Source: Phycisphaerales bacterium (GTDB lineage Bacteria; Planctomycetota; Phycisphaerae; Phycisphaerales; UBA1924). From it: DNA of 36,682 nt. Each line of letters starts with the position of its first letter. Within the stretch, counting starts at the first letter, position 1. Positions 6,880-15,259 of the stretch are shown here, piece after piece. Below the pieces are notes generated by a model, which made no database searches, had not been told where the DNA came from, and saw only the letters and a program-made list of their open reading frames with translations. The stretch lies in NCBI GenBank assembly GCA_016742055.1, contig JACVCK010000005.1:1-36682 (forward strand). Direction: 5' to 3'. The position numbers and the translations under genes were made by a program.

Positions 6880-7581
6880 TCAGGGCTGATCAGCCGGCGC
6901 GATGGGCAACTGCACCTCGTGCCACCGGCGCGCCGCGCGGACGTCGGGCCCGTTGTACGAGAGTTTGCGCGGGTCCCCCGCCGCCTCCCAGTCCGGCGAC
7001 GCCTCCACCCAACTCCGCAGCCGGGTGATGTTTTCGTCCAGTTGCGCGGCGCTGAGGTCGCCGCGAACGCCAATAGAGACGACCGTCATCGCCGGAGCGT
7101 CGTACACCCGCACGTTCTCGCTGACGCCTTCGGGGCCCTGATCGGCCTGCCGGTACAGGAACGCCATCGACCAGCCCTCCTCGCGGTAGTCCATCTCCAC
7201 CGGGGAGGTCATCGCGATGTCGCGCTGCTGAATATGGCGAAAAAGAGGCCAGAAAGCGCGGGTCGAGCCACGCCCCCGCATCCCGTCGTCCCTCGAGCCG
7301 CGCCCCGCCACTTCGGCGCGCCGGACCACCGGGTACCGCTTGATCTCCACGACGCCCGGCGCCGTCGGCCTCGGATAGCCGTCCGGCAGAGGGGTGTCCA
7401 CCACGCAGTCGCCACTCGTGTACGCGAACGACCCGCGCCGGGGCGTGAACAGCACCGGCTCGCCCTCCCCCTCAACCGGCGTGATGATCGCCGGCGCCTG
7501 TTCAGGGACGTGGCGCGACGGGTCTGTCGCGGCCGCGAGCCCGCCAACCATCAGAACGAGCGTGATGCCGCCTGCCAACAT
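6880..7581 (-). CDS. Secreted SOUL-type heme-binding protein
   Basis: This 233-residue protein has a signal peptide (MLAGGITLVLMVGGLAAATD, cleavage near 17-19) and a SOUL/HEBP domain. The family pattern is visible as VVEIKRYPVVRRAEV, the AFWPLFRHIQQRDIAMTSPVEM block, MAFLYR, and the closing R-SWVEASPDW and LSYNGPDV segments. SOUL proteins bind heme or porphyrins through a hydrophobic groove. Here export implies a periplasmic or extracytoplasmic role, perhaps heme buffering. AAGGGAGG 5 bases before the ATG at 7581 fixes the start; the longer open frame upstream has no signal peptide. It is divergent from resB-ccsA, which handles heme for cytochrome c, with 170 bases between the starts. That makes shared regulation plausible but unproven. 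Confidence 0.85.
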   Translation of the reverse strand: MLAGGITLVLMVGGLAAATDPSRHVPEQAPAIITPVEGEGEPVLFTPRRGSFAYTSGDCVVDTPLPDGYPRPTAPGVVEIKRYPVVRRAEVAGRGSRDDGMRGRGSTRAFWPLFRHIQQRDIAMTSPVEMDYREEGWSMAFLYRQADQGPEGVSENVRVYDAPAMTVVSIGVRGDLSAAQLDENITRLRSWVEASPDWEAAGDPRKLSYNGPDVRAARRWHEVQLPIAPADQP

Positions 7582-7701
7582 CGAGGCCTCCCTTGGGATG
7601 TGTGCGGTGACATTCGATGCGGGGGCCGGGCTGGATGCCCGATCCGGGCCCTCTTCGGGCGCCAGAATCCTTGCGGTTCTACAGTACGAATCCTCCCAGA
7701 T

Positions 7702-7728
7702 GCCCCCCGCCCCCGGGCGCGGGGCTTT
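7702..7728 (+). promoter_or_regulatory. Leader hairpin before resB
   Basis: GCCCC (7702-7706) pairs with GGGGC (7721-7725), and inside it GCC pairs with GGC around 7709-7718. TTT follows, and the AAGGAG of resB is 12 bases further on. It could be a leader structure that affects translation, or a weak terminator. The stem is short and interrupted. Confidence 0.3.
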
Positions 7729-7751
7729 CCCCCGACGACAAGGAGACGCCG

Positions 7752-10169
7752 TTGTCGCCAGGCCAGGATCACAGCACGGAACCGGCGAAGCGCCGTGGCC
7801 CACCGCGCGGCCCGATCGCGCGCCTGCTGAACCTTTTCAGCAGCGTCTGGCTGGGCATCGGCCTGATGACGTTCCTGTTCGTGTACATGTCGATCGGCAG
7901 CGCCGGATACGTCATCCGCCAGATGCGCGCCTTCGAGATGACCGAGTACGAGTGGTTCCACTGGTGGCCGTTCAACGCCGCCATCGCCCTCCTTGTGATC
8001 AACCTCGTGGTCGCCACGCTGCGCCGGATCCCCTTCCGCGTGGTGAACCTCGGGGTGTGGATGATCCACACCGGGATCGTGATCCTGTGCGTGTCGAGCG
8101 TCGCCTACTTCGGGTTCAAGGTCGAGGGCGACTCTCCCGTCTTCCGGCGCAAGATCGTCATCGAGTCGCCTCGCCACGCGCCGGTCGAACTGGTCGCGCT
8201 GCCCGGCGCCAGCGTGGTCGCAGGCGTGGGTCCGGACGCCGTGCGGTACCGGGTGACGGAGACGCGCCCGGACTGGCCGATCCTCAGCGGGGACGACGCC
8301 GGCAAGCGCGTGTACAGCGTCTCGGTCAGCGTGGAGCCCGCCGGCGCCGATCCGTTTGTGCGCCAACTGCTCGACGGCCACCCGCAGTACACCGAGGACA
8401 TCATCCCCGGACAGGGCCGCGCCGTCCGCGTGACCGGCAAGCCGATCCTCGACGACCAACTCCGCATGTCCCTCGCGGAGCACACGCAGGAGTGGTTCTA
8501 CCACGTCAACTCCTGGGCCCTGTACGCGCGCCCCAGCGGCCAGCGCGAGTGGTCGCAGCGGCCCATCCGCCGCCTGCCCCGCTACAACGACTACATCGCC
8601 ACGCGCGACTGGGTCTGGCCCGCCGAGGGCGAGGCGCCGCTGCCCATCGACCCCATCGACATCCCCGTGCCCGAGGGCGACGGCGCCGACCCGCTCGCCG
8701 GCGCCGACGTGCGCGTCACCGGGTTCCTCCGCTACGCCTTCGGCGAGCAGCGCTGGGTCGCCGGCGGCGGGGAACTCAACCCCATCGCCTCGGTCCGGCT
8801 CACCAACGTGCAGACCGGCGCATCCCGAACCTACGACCTCGCCGCCTTCGACATGGAGAAACGCTCCGCCGAGAACGGTGAACTCGTCCTCCAGTGGATC
8901 GACGACGAGCGCGAACTGGCCGACATCGGTCGCTCGGGCGACGCCTCCCTCACCCTGCGGTTCCCCGGCGCGGGCCCCGACGGCGCCGACGCGTTCGCGG
9001 CCGCGCCGCCCGAAACCCTCGCGGCGCGCGACCCCGCGCAGGAGCCCGCCTGGATCGACGTGGAAGGGACCGGCTTCGCCTACCGCGTTCGCGAGGTCGT
9101 CGAAGACCTGCCCATGAGCGACGGGCGGCTGATCTCGATCGCCGTCTTGGACGTGCGGGGCCCGGAGGGCCAGATCACCCGCTGGGCCTCGAACGTGCCG
9201 GAACTGACGCGCGACTTCGACGACGGCGGCGACGCCGACCACACCCTCCGCGAGCCGGCGCCGTGGGTCGAGGCCACGTTCCTGCCCTCCCGCCTGGCGC
9301 CGCGCGCCACCATCGTCGCCGGGCCCGGCGAGGGCCACGTGCGCATCGTCCTGGGCGACGACGAGGGCGGCGAGCCGCGGATCGTCGCGGCGCCGGTGGG
9401 CGAGACGGTCCGGGTGGACGACACCATCGGCCTGACGGTCGCGTCGTATTCGCCGACGGCGCGGCTGGAGATGCGCCCGCTCATCGTCCCCATGAACCAG
9501 CGCGACAAGGACGCCGGCTCGAACTACTCGCTCATCCGCGTGGAGATCACCCGCGCCGGGCGCGCCACCGCCGCGTGGCTGCCGTTCCACATGTACGCCT
9601 TCGAGGACGCGAACTACGCCTACGGCGGTCGGTTCCGCTACTCGCCGGTCCGTGTGCGTCTGCCGGACGGCGGCGACGTGGAACTGCTGTTTGGGCGTCG
9701 GCGCGACCCGCTCCCCGCGCCCGTCGCGCTGGAGGACTTCCGGCTCATCGCCCACGTCGGCGGGTTCACCGGGCAGGTCTCGAGCATCCGCGACTGGGAG
9801 AGCATCGTGCGGTTCCGCGCCGAGGGCGGCGATTCGGCGCCGCTGAGCGTGAAGACCAACAACCCCGCCGGCTACGACGGCTTCCGGTTCTTCCAGGCGA
9901 TGTGGGACCCGCCCGAGCCGGGCTTCACCGCCGGCCTGAACTTCACCGGCCTGGGCATCGGCAACCGCGTCGCGGTCGGCTGGCAACTCTTCGGCTGCAC
10001 GCTGTCGGTGGTCGGCATGCTCTACGCGTTCTACGTCAAGCCCGTGATCAAGCGGCGCCGCCAGGAGCGCGTCTGGGCCGAGGTCGATGCCAAGCGCGCC
10101 TCGCCCGGAGCGCTCGAACCCGCGGCAAGCCCCAGCCCCGCCCTCGCCGGCGCGGAGGTGTCCCGATGA
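7752..10169 (+). CDS. resB: Cytochrome c biogenesis protein ResB (System II)
   Basis: This 805-residue membrane protein begins with TTG at 7752, preceded by AAGGAG with a 6-base spacer; no ATG in frame is better placed. Three membrane helices lie near the N-terminus (about 31-52, 72-92, 97-118), with the family-like FSSVWLGIGLMTFL and VNLGVWMIHTGIVIL. A very large extracytoplasmic domain of about 610 residues follows, then a final helix near 740-768 and the basic tail KPVIKRRRQE. ResB partners CcsA/ResC in exporting heme and presenting apocytochrome for covalent attachment at CXXCH. The domain is longer than in typical Bacillus ResB (roughly 540 residues in total). Its stop overlaps the ccsA start (ATGA, 10166-10169), confirming an operon. 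A large antisense open frame here is a composition artefact. Confidence 0.9.
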   Translation: MSPGQDHSTEPAKRRGPPRGPIARLLNLFSSVWLGIGLMTFLFVYMSIGSAGYVIRQMRAFEMTEYEWFHWWPFNAAIALLVINLVVATLRRIPFRVVNLGVWMIHTGIVILCVSSVAYFGFKVEGDSPVFRRKIVIESPRHAPVELVALPGASVVAGVGPDAVRYRVTETRPDWPILSGDDAGKRVYSVSVSVEPAGADPFVRQLLDGHPQYTEDIIPGQGRAVRVTGKPILDDQLRMSLAEHTQEWFYHVNSWALYARPSGQREWSQRPIRRLPRYNDYIATRDWVWPAEGEAPLPIDPIDIPVPEGDGADPLAGADVRVTGFLRYAFGEQRWVAGGGELNPIASVRLTNVQTGASRTYDLAAFDMEKRSAENGELVLQWIDDERELADIGRSGDASLTLRFPGAGPDGADAFAAAPPETLAARDPAQEPAWIDVEGTGFAYRVREVVEDLPMSDGRLISIAVLDVRGPEGQITRWASNVPELTRDFDDGGDADHTLREPAPWVEATFLPSRLAPRATIVAGPGEGHVRIVLGDDEGGEPRIVAAPVGETVRVDDTIGLTVASYSPTARLEMRPLIVPMNQRDKDAGSNYSLIRVEITRAGRATAAWLPFHMYAFEDANYAYGGRFRYSPVRVRLPDGGDVELLFGRRRDPLPAPVALEDFRLIAHVGGFTGQVSSIRDWESIVRFRAEGGDSAPLSVKTNNPAGYDGFRFFQAMWDPPEPGFTAGLNFTGLGIGNRVAVGWQLFGCTLSVVGMLYAFYVKPVIKRRRQERVWAEVDAKRASPGALEPAASPSPALAGAEVSR

Positions 10170-12076
10170 ACGTGCAACTCTCACCCCGAAGCGATCGGTT
10201 CGAAGGCCCCGGCGACGCCGGCGGATTCGGCGGCCGGCGCACGATCCGAGTGTGGATCGTCGCCGCGGCGATCGTCGGCATGCTCTCCTGGACCGTGGCG
10301 CGGCGCCTGAGCGCGCGCCCCGACATGGGCCGGCCGTCGGCGTTCGCGCAGGCGGTGGACCTCTCGCCGCTGTCGCGCGTGGCGGTCCACTCGGAAGGGC
10401 GCCTGAAGAGTTTCGACTCGTTCGCGGACCAGATGACGCGCTACGTCAGCGGCCCGCACCGCGTGAACGGCCAGAGCGCCGCGTTCACCTACTTTGACCT
10501 GATGTTCCGCCCCGACCGCTACGAGCGGGCGGACGTGGTGTTCGTCAAGAGCAAGCCGCTGCGCATGCTGATCGCCCAGCGCCTGTCGGGCCGGCTTGAT
10601 GGGGCGCGCCTGGCGCGGTTCGAAAGGACCGGCCTGCTCTCGCCCGAGGTTCTTCTGGGCGACCACGAGGTCCACGGGCTGCTGGTGCGCCTCAGCCGCG
10701 ACGCGGTGCGCACCGCCAAGCACGTCGAGCAGATCGAAACGGCGCTGCACGTGCGGACGCCCGCGCTGCTCACCGAGAACCTGCGCGTGATTCCTCCCGC
10801 GGGCGCCGGCGCATCGGCGATGACGCCCTGGACGGGGATCGCGATGCTGGGTGTGCCGCCCCCCCGCGCGCCGGCCGACGCCGCGCACGGCGCCGATCCG
10901 CACGCGGGGCACGACCATCCGCCGGGCGTCGAGCACGACCACCCGGTCGGCGCGGCGACGCCGATCCCCGGCATGGACCCCGCACAGCAGGCGGCGCTCG
11001 CCGACGCCTGGCGCGACTTCTCCCAGGGCTGGGCCGCCGAGGACGCCGCCCGGGTCAACGCCGCCGCCGCCCGACTGGACGTGCTGCTGCACGAGGTCAA
11101 CCCAGCGCTCTATCCGGCGCGCGAGCGCCTGGCGTGGGAGAGCCGCTACTTCCAGATGAACAACTTCACCTGGGTGTGGCTCATCTACTTCGCCAGCGTG
11201 GCGCTGCTGCTGATGGGGATCGTGTACCGCTGGCGCCCCGCGCGCCTGGCGGGCGTGGGCTTCTTCATGCTGGCCTTCGGCCTGCACACCGCCTCCCTCG
11301 CGCTGCGCTGGTACGTGTCCGGGCGCTGGCCCAACTCCAACATGTTCGAGGCGGTGACGACCGCGGCGTGGTTCGGCGGCGCGTTCGCCCTGCTGTTCGA
11401 GCCGCTCGCGCGCCGCTCGCCGATGCGAGGGCTGTTCTACCTCACGAGCAGCGCCGCCTCGATGACCGCACTCATGGCCGCGGACTTCCTGCCCCTGCAA
11501 CTGAACCCCTCGATCGGCAACAAGATGCCGGTGCTGCACGACGTGTGGCTGTACATCCACACCAACGTGATCATCTTCTCCTACGTCCTGATCGCCATGG
11601 CGGCGGGCACGGCGACGCTGTACCTGCTCTGGCGCCTGGGCGGGGGCCGCCCGGACTACGCGAAGGCCGGCGGCGTGGCGATGCTGCTGGCGTCGTCCGG
11701 GGCGAAGGCCGCGCCCGGGGGCGGGATGAAGAAAGGCCGCGCGGCGGAGATCGCCGAGCGGCGCGCTTCGGCCGGCGAGGTCTTCGACGGCGCGACGATG
11801 ATCCTGATGGAGTTGAGTTTCGTGCTGCTCTGGGCCGGCACGGTGATGGGCGCGATCTGGGCCGACCATTCCTGGGGCCGTCCCTGGGGCTGGGACCCCA
11901 AGGAGGTCTTCGCGCTGGCGACGTTCGCCATCTACGCGATCCTCATCCACGTTCGAATCAAGGTGCGCGACAAGGGCCTGTGGACCGCGTGGCTCGCCAT
12001 CCTGGGCTGCGCGGTGATGATCTTCAACTGGACGGTCATCAACTTCGTCATCACCGGCCTGCACTCCTACGCCTGA
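10166..12076 (+). CDS. ccsA: Cytochrome c biogenesis protein CcsA/ResC, heme exporter and ligase (System II)
   Basis: This 636-residue protein starts at an ATG inside the resB stop, with GGAGG 7 bases upstream. It has one N-terminal helix (about 28-44), an extracytoplasmic domain (about 45-330), then the CcsA core of membrane helices. Core hallmarks are RWYVSGRWPNSNMFEAVTT, HDVWLYIHTNVIIFSYV, and the tryptophan-rich WWD heme-handling motif WADHSWGRPWGWDPKE (565-580). C-terminal GLHSYA carries a histidine of the type that ligates heme. Together with ResB it moves heme outward and attaches it to apocytochrome c. Unusual here is the long N-terminal domain, which contains a His-rich stretch (about 240-262: HGADPHAGHDHPP then VEHDHP). 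A Lys/Gly-rich loop (GGGMKKGRAAEIAERR) interrupts the helices near 515-535. Confidence 0.92.
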   Translation: MNVQLSPRSDRFEGPGDAGGFGGRRTIRVWIVAAAIVGMLSWTVARRLSARPDMGRPSAFAQAVDLSPLSRVAVHSEGRLKSFDSFADQMTRYVSGPHRVNGQSAAFTYFDLMFRPDRYERADVVFVKSKPLRMLIAQRLSGRLDGARLARFERTGLLSPEVLLGDHEVHGLLVRLSRDAVRTAKHVEQIETALHVRTPALLTENLRVIPPAGAGASAMTPWTGIAMLGVPPPRAPADAAHGADPHAGHDHPPGVEHDHPVGAATPIPGMDPAQQAALADAWRDFSQGWAAEDAARVNAAAARLDVLLHEVNPALYPARERLAWESRYFQMNNFTWVWLIYFASVALLLMGIVYRWRPARLAGVGFFMLAFGLHTASLALRWYVSGRWPNSNMFEAVTTAAWFGGAFALLFEPLARRSPMRGLFYLTSSAASMTALMAADFLPLQLNPSIGNKMPVLHDVWLYIHTNVIIFSYVLIAMAAGTATLYLLWRLGGGRPDYAKAGGVAMLLASSGAKAAPGGGMKKGRAAEIAERRASAGEVFDGATMILMELSFVLLWAGTVMGAIWADHSWGRPWGWDPKEVFALATFAIYAILIHVRIKVRDKGLWTAWLAILGCAVMIFNWTVINFVITGLHSYA

Positions 12077-12085
12077 TGGGCGCGC

Positions 12086-12904
12086 TCAGGGCGCGGGCGC
12101 GACGGCGATGGTGAGCACGAGCGACTGGCCCTCGCGCCCCGGCGCGTCCACGATCGCCGCCACCACCGGCGCGCCGTCCCGCGCCCGAAGCGAGGCGTTC
12201 AGCGTCCGATGCGCCACCTCCAGCAGGTCGATCTGGTCCGGGCCCGAGGCCACGCCGTCGAGCGACTCCACGCGCCGACGCTCGATGATGCTGGTCGAGG
12301 CCAACTCACCGCGCACGGTCACGGGCGATGCGCCGTCCGAGGCGTCGCCGACCGTCACGCTGAGCGTCAGGCCGTTCGGCGACGTCTCAACCGACCGCGC
12401 GAACGCCGCGACGTTGTTGCTCACGATTGGCGTCAGGTCCTTCACATACGAAACGGCCTCGAGGGACCGCAGCGCCAACTCCGTGCGCCGTGGGCCGACG
12501 TGGTGGACGCGCCGCTCGACGGGCGCCGCCAGCACGGCCGCCGGCGCCGGCGCCCCCACCACCACGCCGGACACGTCTGGCGCCAGGTGCAGCGTCGCGA
12601 CGACCGACACCCGCGCCGGCGTCAGAGCGCGCACCTGCGTCAGGATGACGCGCAGCCGCTCGTGGTCCTCCGAACTGGCGGACACCAGCGTAAGGGACGA
12701 AGTCAGCGGCTCCATCGACAGCGGCATGAACACCGACAGCGCGTTCAGGTCCGCGTCCGCCGGAAGGTCCGACGTGTCGTAGAGGCGCACCTCGTGCTCG
12801 GCGCTCGGCGCCTCCGCGGCGGGCGTCGAAGCCCACGCCGCGCCAGGCGCGTGCCACGCGAGCGAAGCCACGAGAACGATCGGCGCGACGATGCGATGGA
12901 ACAT
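12086..12904 (-). CDS. Hypothetical secreted protein in sigma/anti-sigma operon
   Basis: This 272-residue exported protein is not recognised. The start at 12904 has AAGGAG 7 bases upstream and opens a signal peptide (MFHRIVAPIVLVASLAWHAP, cleavage near AWA-STP at 25). The mature part alternates short beta-like stretches (VRLYDTSDLPADADLNAL, RVSVVATLHLAPDVSGVVVG, NGLTLSVTVGDASDG) and contains no cysteine. It has no anchor at its C-terminus (LTIAVAPAP), so it is probably periplasmic or secreted. It lies 23 bases downstream of the anti-sigma gene and is probably the third gene of that operon. That makes it a candidate extracytoplasmic signal partner or target. It ends 9 bases from the ccsA stop, convergent. 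Confidence 0.68.
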   Translation of the reverse strand: MFHRIVAPIVLVASLAWHAPGAAWASTPAAEAPSAEHEVRLYDTSDLPADADLNALSVFMPLSMEPLTSSLTLVSASSEDHERLRVILTQVRALTPARVSVVATLHLAPDVSGVVVGAPAPAAVLAAPVERRVHHVGPRRTELALRSLEAVSYVKDLTPIVSNNVAAFARSVETSPNGLTLSVTVGDASDGASPVTVRGELASTSIIERRRVESLDGVASGPDQIDLLEVAHRTLNASLRARDGAPVVAAIVDAPGREGQSLVLTIAVAPAP

Positions 12905-12927
12905 GTGCGGTCTCCTTGATGAGGGGT

Positions 12928-13776
12928 TCAGTTCTGACGCGGCTCCGGGCCCGACGCCCCCGCGTACGACAGCAGCCACGGGCGAAGTTCCGGGCGCGCG
13001 TGCATCTCGAGTCGGAGCGCCGCGACTGCGCGGCGGACCGATTCATCCCCCGACGCGCCGAGGCGCGCCAGCCACTCGAACGTGGCGGGCCGGAGCGACG
13101 GGTGCGCCGCCCACGCCCGGCAGGCGTCGATCTGCCGCTCCGGCGGCAGCGCCAGCAGCGCCTCCTGCGCCGCGCGGCCCGACGTGAGCCGGCGGCCGAA
13201 CGCCGCCCACAACCCGTCGGACTCCGCGCCCGACGGCTGAGACTGCAGCATCGCCAGCGCGGCGCTGAGTTCGTCCCGCTCGAGGAGCGCCAGCAGCGCC
13301 TCCTCCGGCGTCGGCTCCCGCTCCGGGCGCGCCGGGCGAGGGCGCGCCGAGCCCTCGGGCGCCGAAGCGATCAGAATCCCCTCCGTCCGCGCCATCGCGA
13401 GCAGAGACGTGGAGGCGTCCGGCTCCGGCGCGGCTGCGATCGGCGCCGACACGTCCGGTTTGGAGCCGGCGCGGAGGCGCAGCGCGCCGATCGCCGCCAG
13501 CGCCACCGCCGCTGCCGCCGCGAGGCCCATCCCCCACCGCCGCAGCGACCCCGCGCGCCCGACGCCCGACGGGGGCGCCGTCCGGCCGGCCGTCGGCGCC
13601 TGCAGGAGCGCGGCGCGGATCGTCGCGTCCGCCTCGATGATCGCCGCAAGGCGCGCCCGCAAGGACGCGTCGGCGCGCAGCGCCTCGCCGAGCCGTTCGC
13701 GCGCGTCCGGCGCCAGATCGTCGTCGATGAACCGCTCCAGATCGTGATCGCTCCAGGCGTTGTGATTGCGATTCAT
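12928..13776 (-). CDS. Putative membrane anti-sigma factor
   Basis: This 282-residue protein has the anti-sigma layout. A short acidic cytoplasmic N-terminal domain (DHDLERFIDDDLAPDARERL, 11-30) resembles the start of zinc-finger anti-sigma domains but has no H-C-C zinc ligands. A single membrane helix (about 81-101) and an extracytoplasmic helical domain of about 180 residues follow. The extracytoplasmic part has repeated leucine/alanine helices (EEALLALLERDELSAALAML, GRAAQEALLALPPERQ). Its ATG overlaps the stop of the ECF sigma gene (13773-13776), the usual translational coupling of sigma and anti-sigma. Regulation of the partner sigma by sequestration at the membrane is inferred from this layout; sequence similarity alone would not prove it. 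Confidence 0.65.
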   Translation of the reverse strand: MNRNHNAWSDHDLERFIDDDLAPDARERLGEALRADASLRARLAAIIEADATIRAALLQAPTAGRTAPPSGVGRAGSLRRWGMGLAAAAAVALAAIGALRLRAGSKPDVSAPIAAAPEPDASTSLLAMARTEGILIASAPEGSARPRPARPEREPTPEEALLALLERDELSAALAMLQSQPSGAESDGLWAAFGRRLTSGRAAQEALLALPPERQIDACRAWAAHPSLRPATFEWLARLGASGDESVRRAVAALRLEMHARPELRPWLLSYAGASGPEPRQN

Positions 13777-14270
13777 GGCTCGCCTCCCTCGCTGAGCATC
13801 GCCCGCATCTTCACCCGCGCCGTGTGGAGCGAGGCCCGCACCACGCGCTCCGAGGCGCCCAGCGCCTCCGCGACCGCCCCGGTCGGAAGGTCCTCCACGA
13901 GCCGCAGCGTGAGCGCGGCCCGCTGCAGCGGCGAGAGCCGATCCAGCGCCCGTTCCAGCGCCCCACCGTCCACATCCGCGCTCGTCTCGGGCGAACGGCG
14001 CTGGACCGACGCCGCCCAACGCAGCGCCCGGGCCGCGCGGCGCGCCGCTCCCCGGTGGTGGTCGAGATACAGGCGCACCAGCGCGGCCCGGGCGTAGGCG
14101 TAGGACGGCGGGTCGCCCCCGCGGCTGAGCAGGCGCGCCACCGTGTCCTGCACCAGATCGTCAGCCAGGTCCCCACGTCCGCGCCCCGCCAGCGCCGAAG
14201 CGCACCGGCGAAGACGCTCGGCGAGCGCCGACCAGTCGTGGGGCTGGTCGGGCTGGAGGCGGCTCGTCAT
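13773..14270 (-). CDS. ECF-type RNA polymerase sigma factor
   Basis: This is a 165-residue sigma factor with region 2 and region 4 only. Region 2 (about 15-85) includes ADDLVQDTVARLLSRGGDPP and YARAALVRLYLDHHRGAARR. Region 4 (about 103-160) includes LSPLQRAALTLRLVEDLPTG and a helix-turn-helix, VAEALGASERVVRASLHTAR, that recognises the -35. The linker is short, as in minimal ECF factors. An alternative start 18 bases upstream (14288) is possible; neither has a clear ribosome binding site. Its stop overlaps the anti-sigma start (ATGA). The target promoters are unknown. The 126-base gap upstream to the MBL gene has no promoter that I could identify with confidence. Confidence 0.82.
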   Translation of the reverse strand: MTSRLQPDQPHDWSALAERLRRCASALAGRGRGDLADDLVQDTVARLLSRGGDPPSYAYARAALVRLYLDHHRGAARRAARALRWAASVQRRSPETSADVDGGALERALDRLSPLQRAALTLRLVEDLPTGAVAEALGASERVVRASLHTARVKMRAMLSEGGEP

Positions 14271-14396
14271 GGCTCGGGCGTGGGGCATGGGCCTGGGTCG
14301 GCCGGGCGGCGCCGGCTCACAAGCCCATACGCCGCGGCCCGCGCCCGCGCCAACGGCCCGTCCGGCGATTTCGCGAGTTTCCCCGCGAGCCGCCGG

Positions 14397-15146
14397 TCAG
14401 ACTGCCAGGACCTCGCCCTCGCGCAGGGCGGTCAGGCCGAACGGCGCGGGGTCCTGGTCGTCGGCGAGGTGGACGAGGCGCATTTTGCGCCGAATGCGGT
14501 CCGGCAGCGCCGCGAGTTCGTCGAGGGTGGTGTGGGCTGGGGGAAAGTTGGCCTCGTGGACAAACAGGTCCGCTTGATCGAGCCAGTCGATGTGGGCCTG
14601 CTCGAAGCGGGAGTCGCCGGACCAGCCGAAGGTGGACTTGCCGTCGGACGCGAGCACGCCGACGGTGGGGATGTAGTGGGTGGTGGTGCGGACGCGCACA
14701 TCCAGGCCGGCGATGCGGTGGATGGTGCGCCCGTCCGGCTGGAGGAGGCGGATGTCGAAGTAGTCCTCCAGGCGCGCGGGCCGGGACAGGCCGATGAGGG
14801 TGTCCATGGCTGGCGCGAGGCGCGGCCAGAGCCGGTCCACCACGGCCCGGGTCGCGTGGAGCCGGGGCAGATGGGACTGTTTGCCCTGAGCCCGGAGGAC
14901 GTACCGCCAGAACCCGACGGACTCCACGCCGTTGCAGTGGTCGCCGTGCAGGTGGGTGATCAGGATGTCGTCGATGGTGTCCACAGACACGTTCCAGCCG
15001 CTGGGCTGGGCGGCTTCGTGGATGACCCGGTGGATCGGATCGGGGCAATCGATCTGGAGGTGGCCGGCCGGTCCTTGGATGAGCGCGCTCGATCCGAAGC
15101 GCTTCCGGGTGAACGCGTCGCCGACTCCGAGGATGAGCACGTGCAT
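14397..15146 (-). CDS. MBL-fold metallo-hydrolase (RNase Z-like family)
   Basis: This 249-residue metallo-beta-lactamase-fold hydrolase opens with LILGVGDAF and has the metal motif HLHGDH (65-70). Further ligands are H157 (TTTHYIP), D178 (WSGDSR) and H226 (LVHLADD), a complete two-metal site. The arrangement resembles the RNase Z/ElaC and phosphodiesterase-type branch, but the flexible exosite arm of tRNase Z is not evident. It lacks a signal peptide, so it acts in the cytoplasm. Candidate substrates are phosphodiesters such as cyclic nucleotides or RNA 3-prime ends; the substrate cannot be assigned. It is divergent from the outer-membrane barrel gene at 15260 and is probably monocistronic. 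Confidence 0.82.
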   Translation of the reverse strand: MHVLILGVGDAFTRKRFGSSALIQGPAGHLQIDCPDPIHRVIHEAAQPSGWNVSVDTIDDILITHLHGDHCNGVESVGFWRYVLRAQGKQSHLPRLHATRAVVDRLWPRLAPAMDTLIGLSRPARLEDYFDIRLLQPDGRTIHRIAGLDVRVRTTTHYIPTVGVLASDGKSTFGWSGDSRFEQAHIDWLDQADLFVHEANFPPAHTTLDELAALPDRIRRKMRLVHLADDQDPAPFGLTALREGEVLAV

Positions 15147-15205
15147 GGGCGCGTTCTCGCCGGGATTGGGGCCGAACCGGACGGCGGACCGATCCCTTGG
15201 TTAGG

Positions 15206-15234
15206 TTGCACTGTACAGCGCCGTCTGGTCCAAT
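15206..15234 (+). promoter_or_regulatory. Candidate sigma-70-type promoter for the outer-membrane barrel gene
   Basis: TTGCAC (15206-15211), a 17-base spacer and TCCAAT (15229-15234) are placed so that transcription would start about 15242, just ahead of the ribosome binding site and ATG at 15260. Both hexamers deviate from consensus, but the spacing is ideal and the region is less GC-rich than its surroundings. This placement excludes the in-frame ATGs further upstream as starts. Confidence 0.35.
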
Positions 15235-15259
15235 GCGAAGCATACGGAGAACCGCGAGC

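Noticed and set aside
6884-6895. 12-base palindrome GGCTGATCAGCC between convergent genes
   Set aside because: It lies within the last codons of the SOUL gene, is short, and no T-run follows; too weak for a terminator.
5403-7028. 541-codon plus-strand frame spanning three genes
   Set aside because: Arg/Pro-rich shadow crossing real genes in other frames.
7551-10184. Minus-strand open frame of 877 codons opposite resB
   Set aside because: Antisense shadow of a GC-rich gene. Its translation is Arg/Gly/Ala/His/Asp-rich with no recognisable motif, whereas the plus strand encodes ResB with clear motifs and a ribosome binding site.
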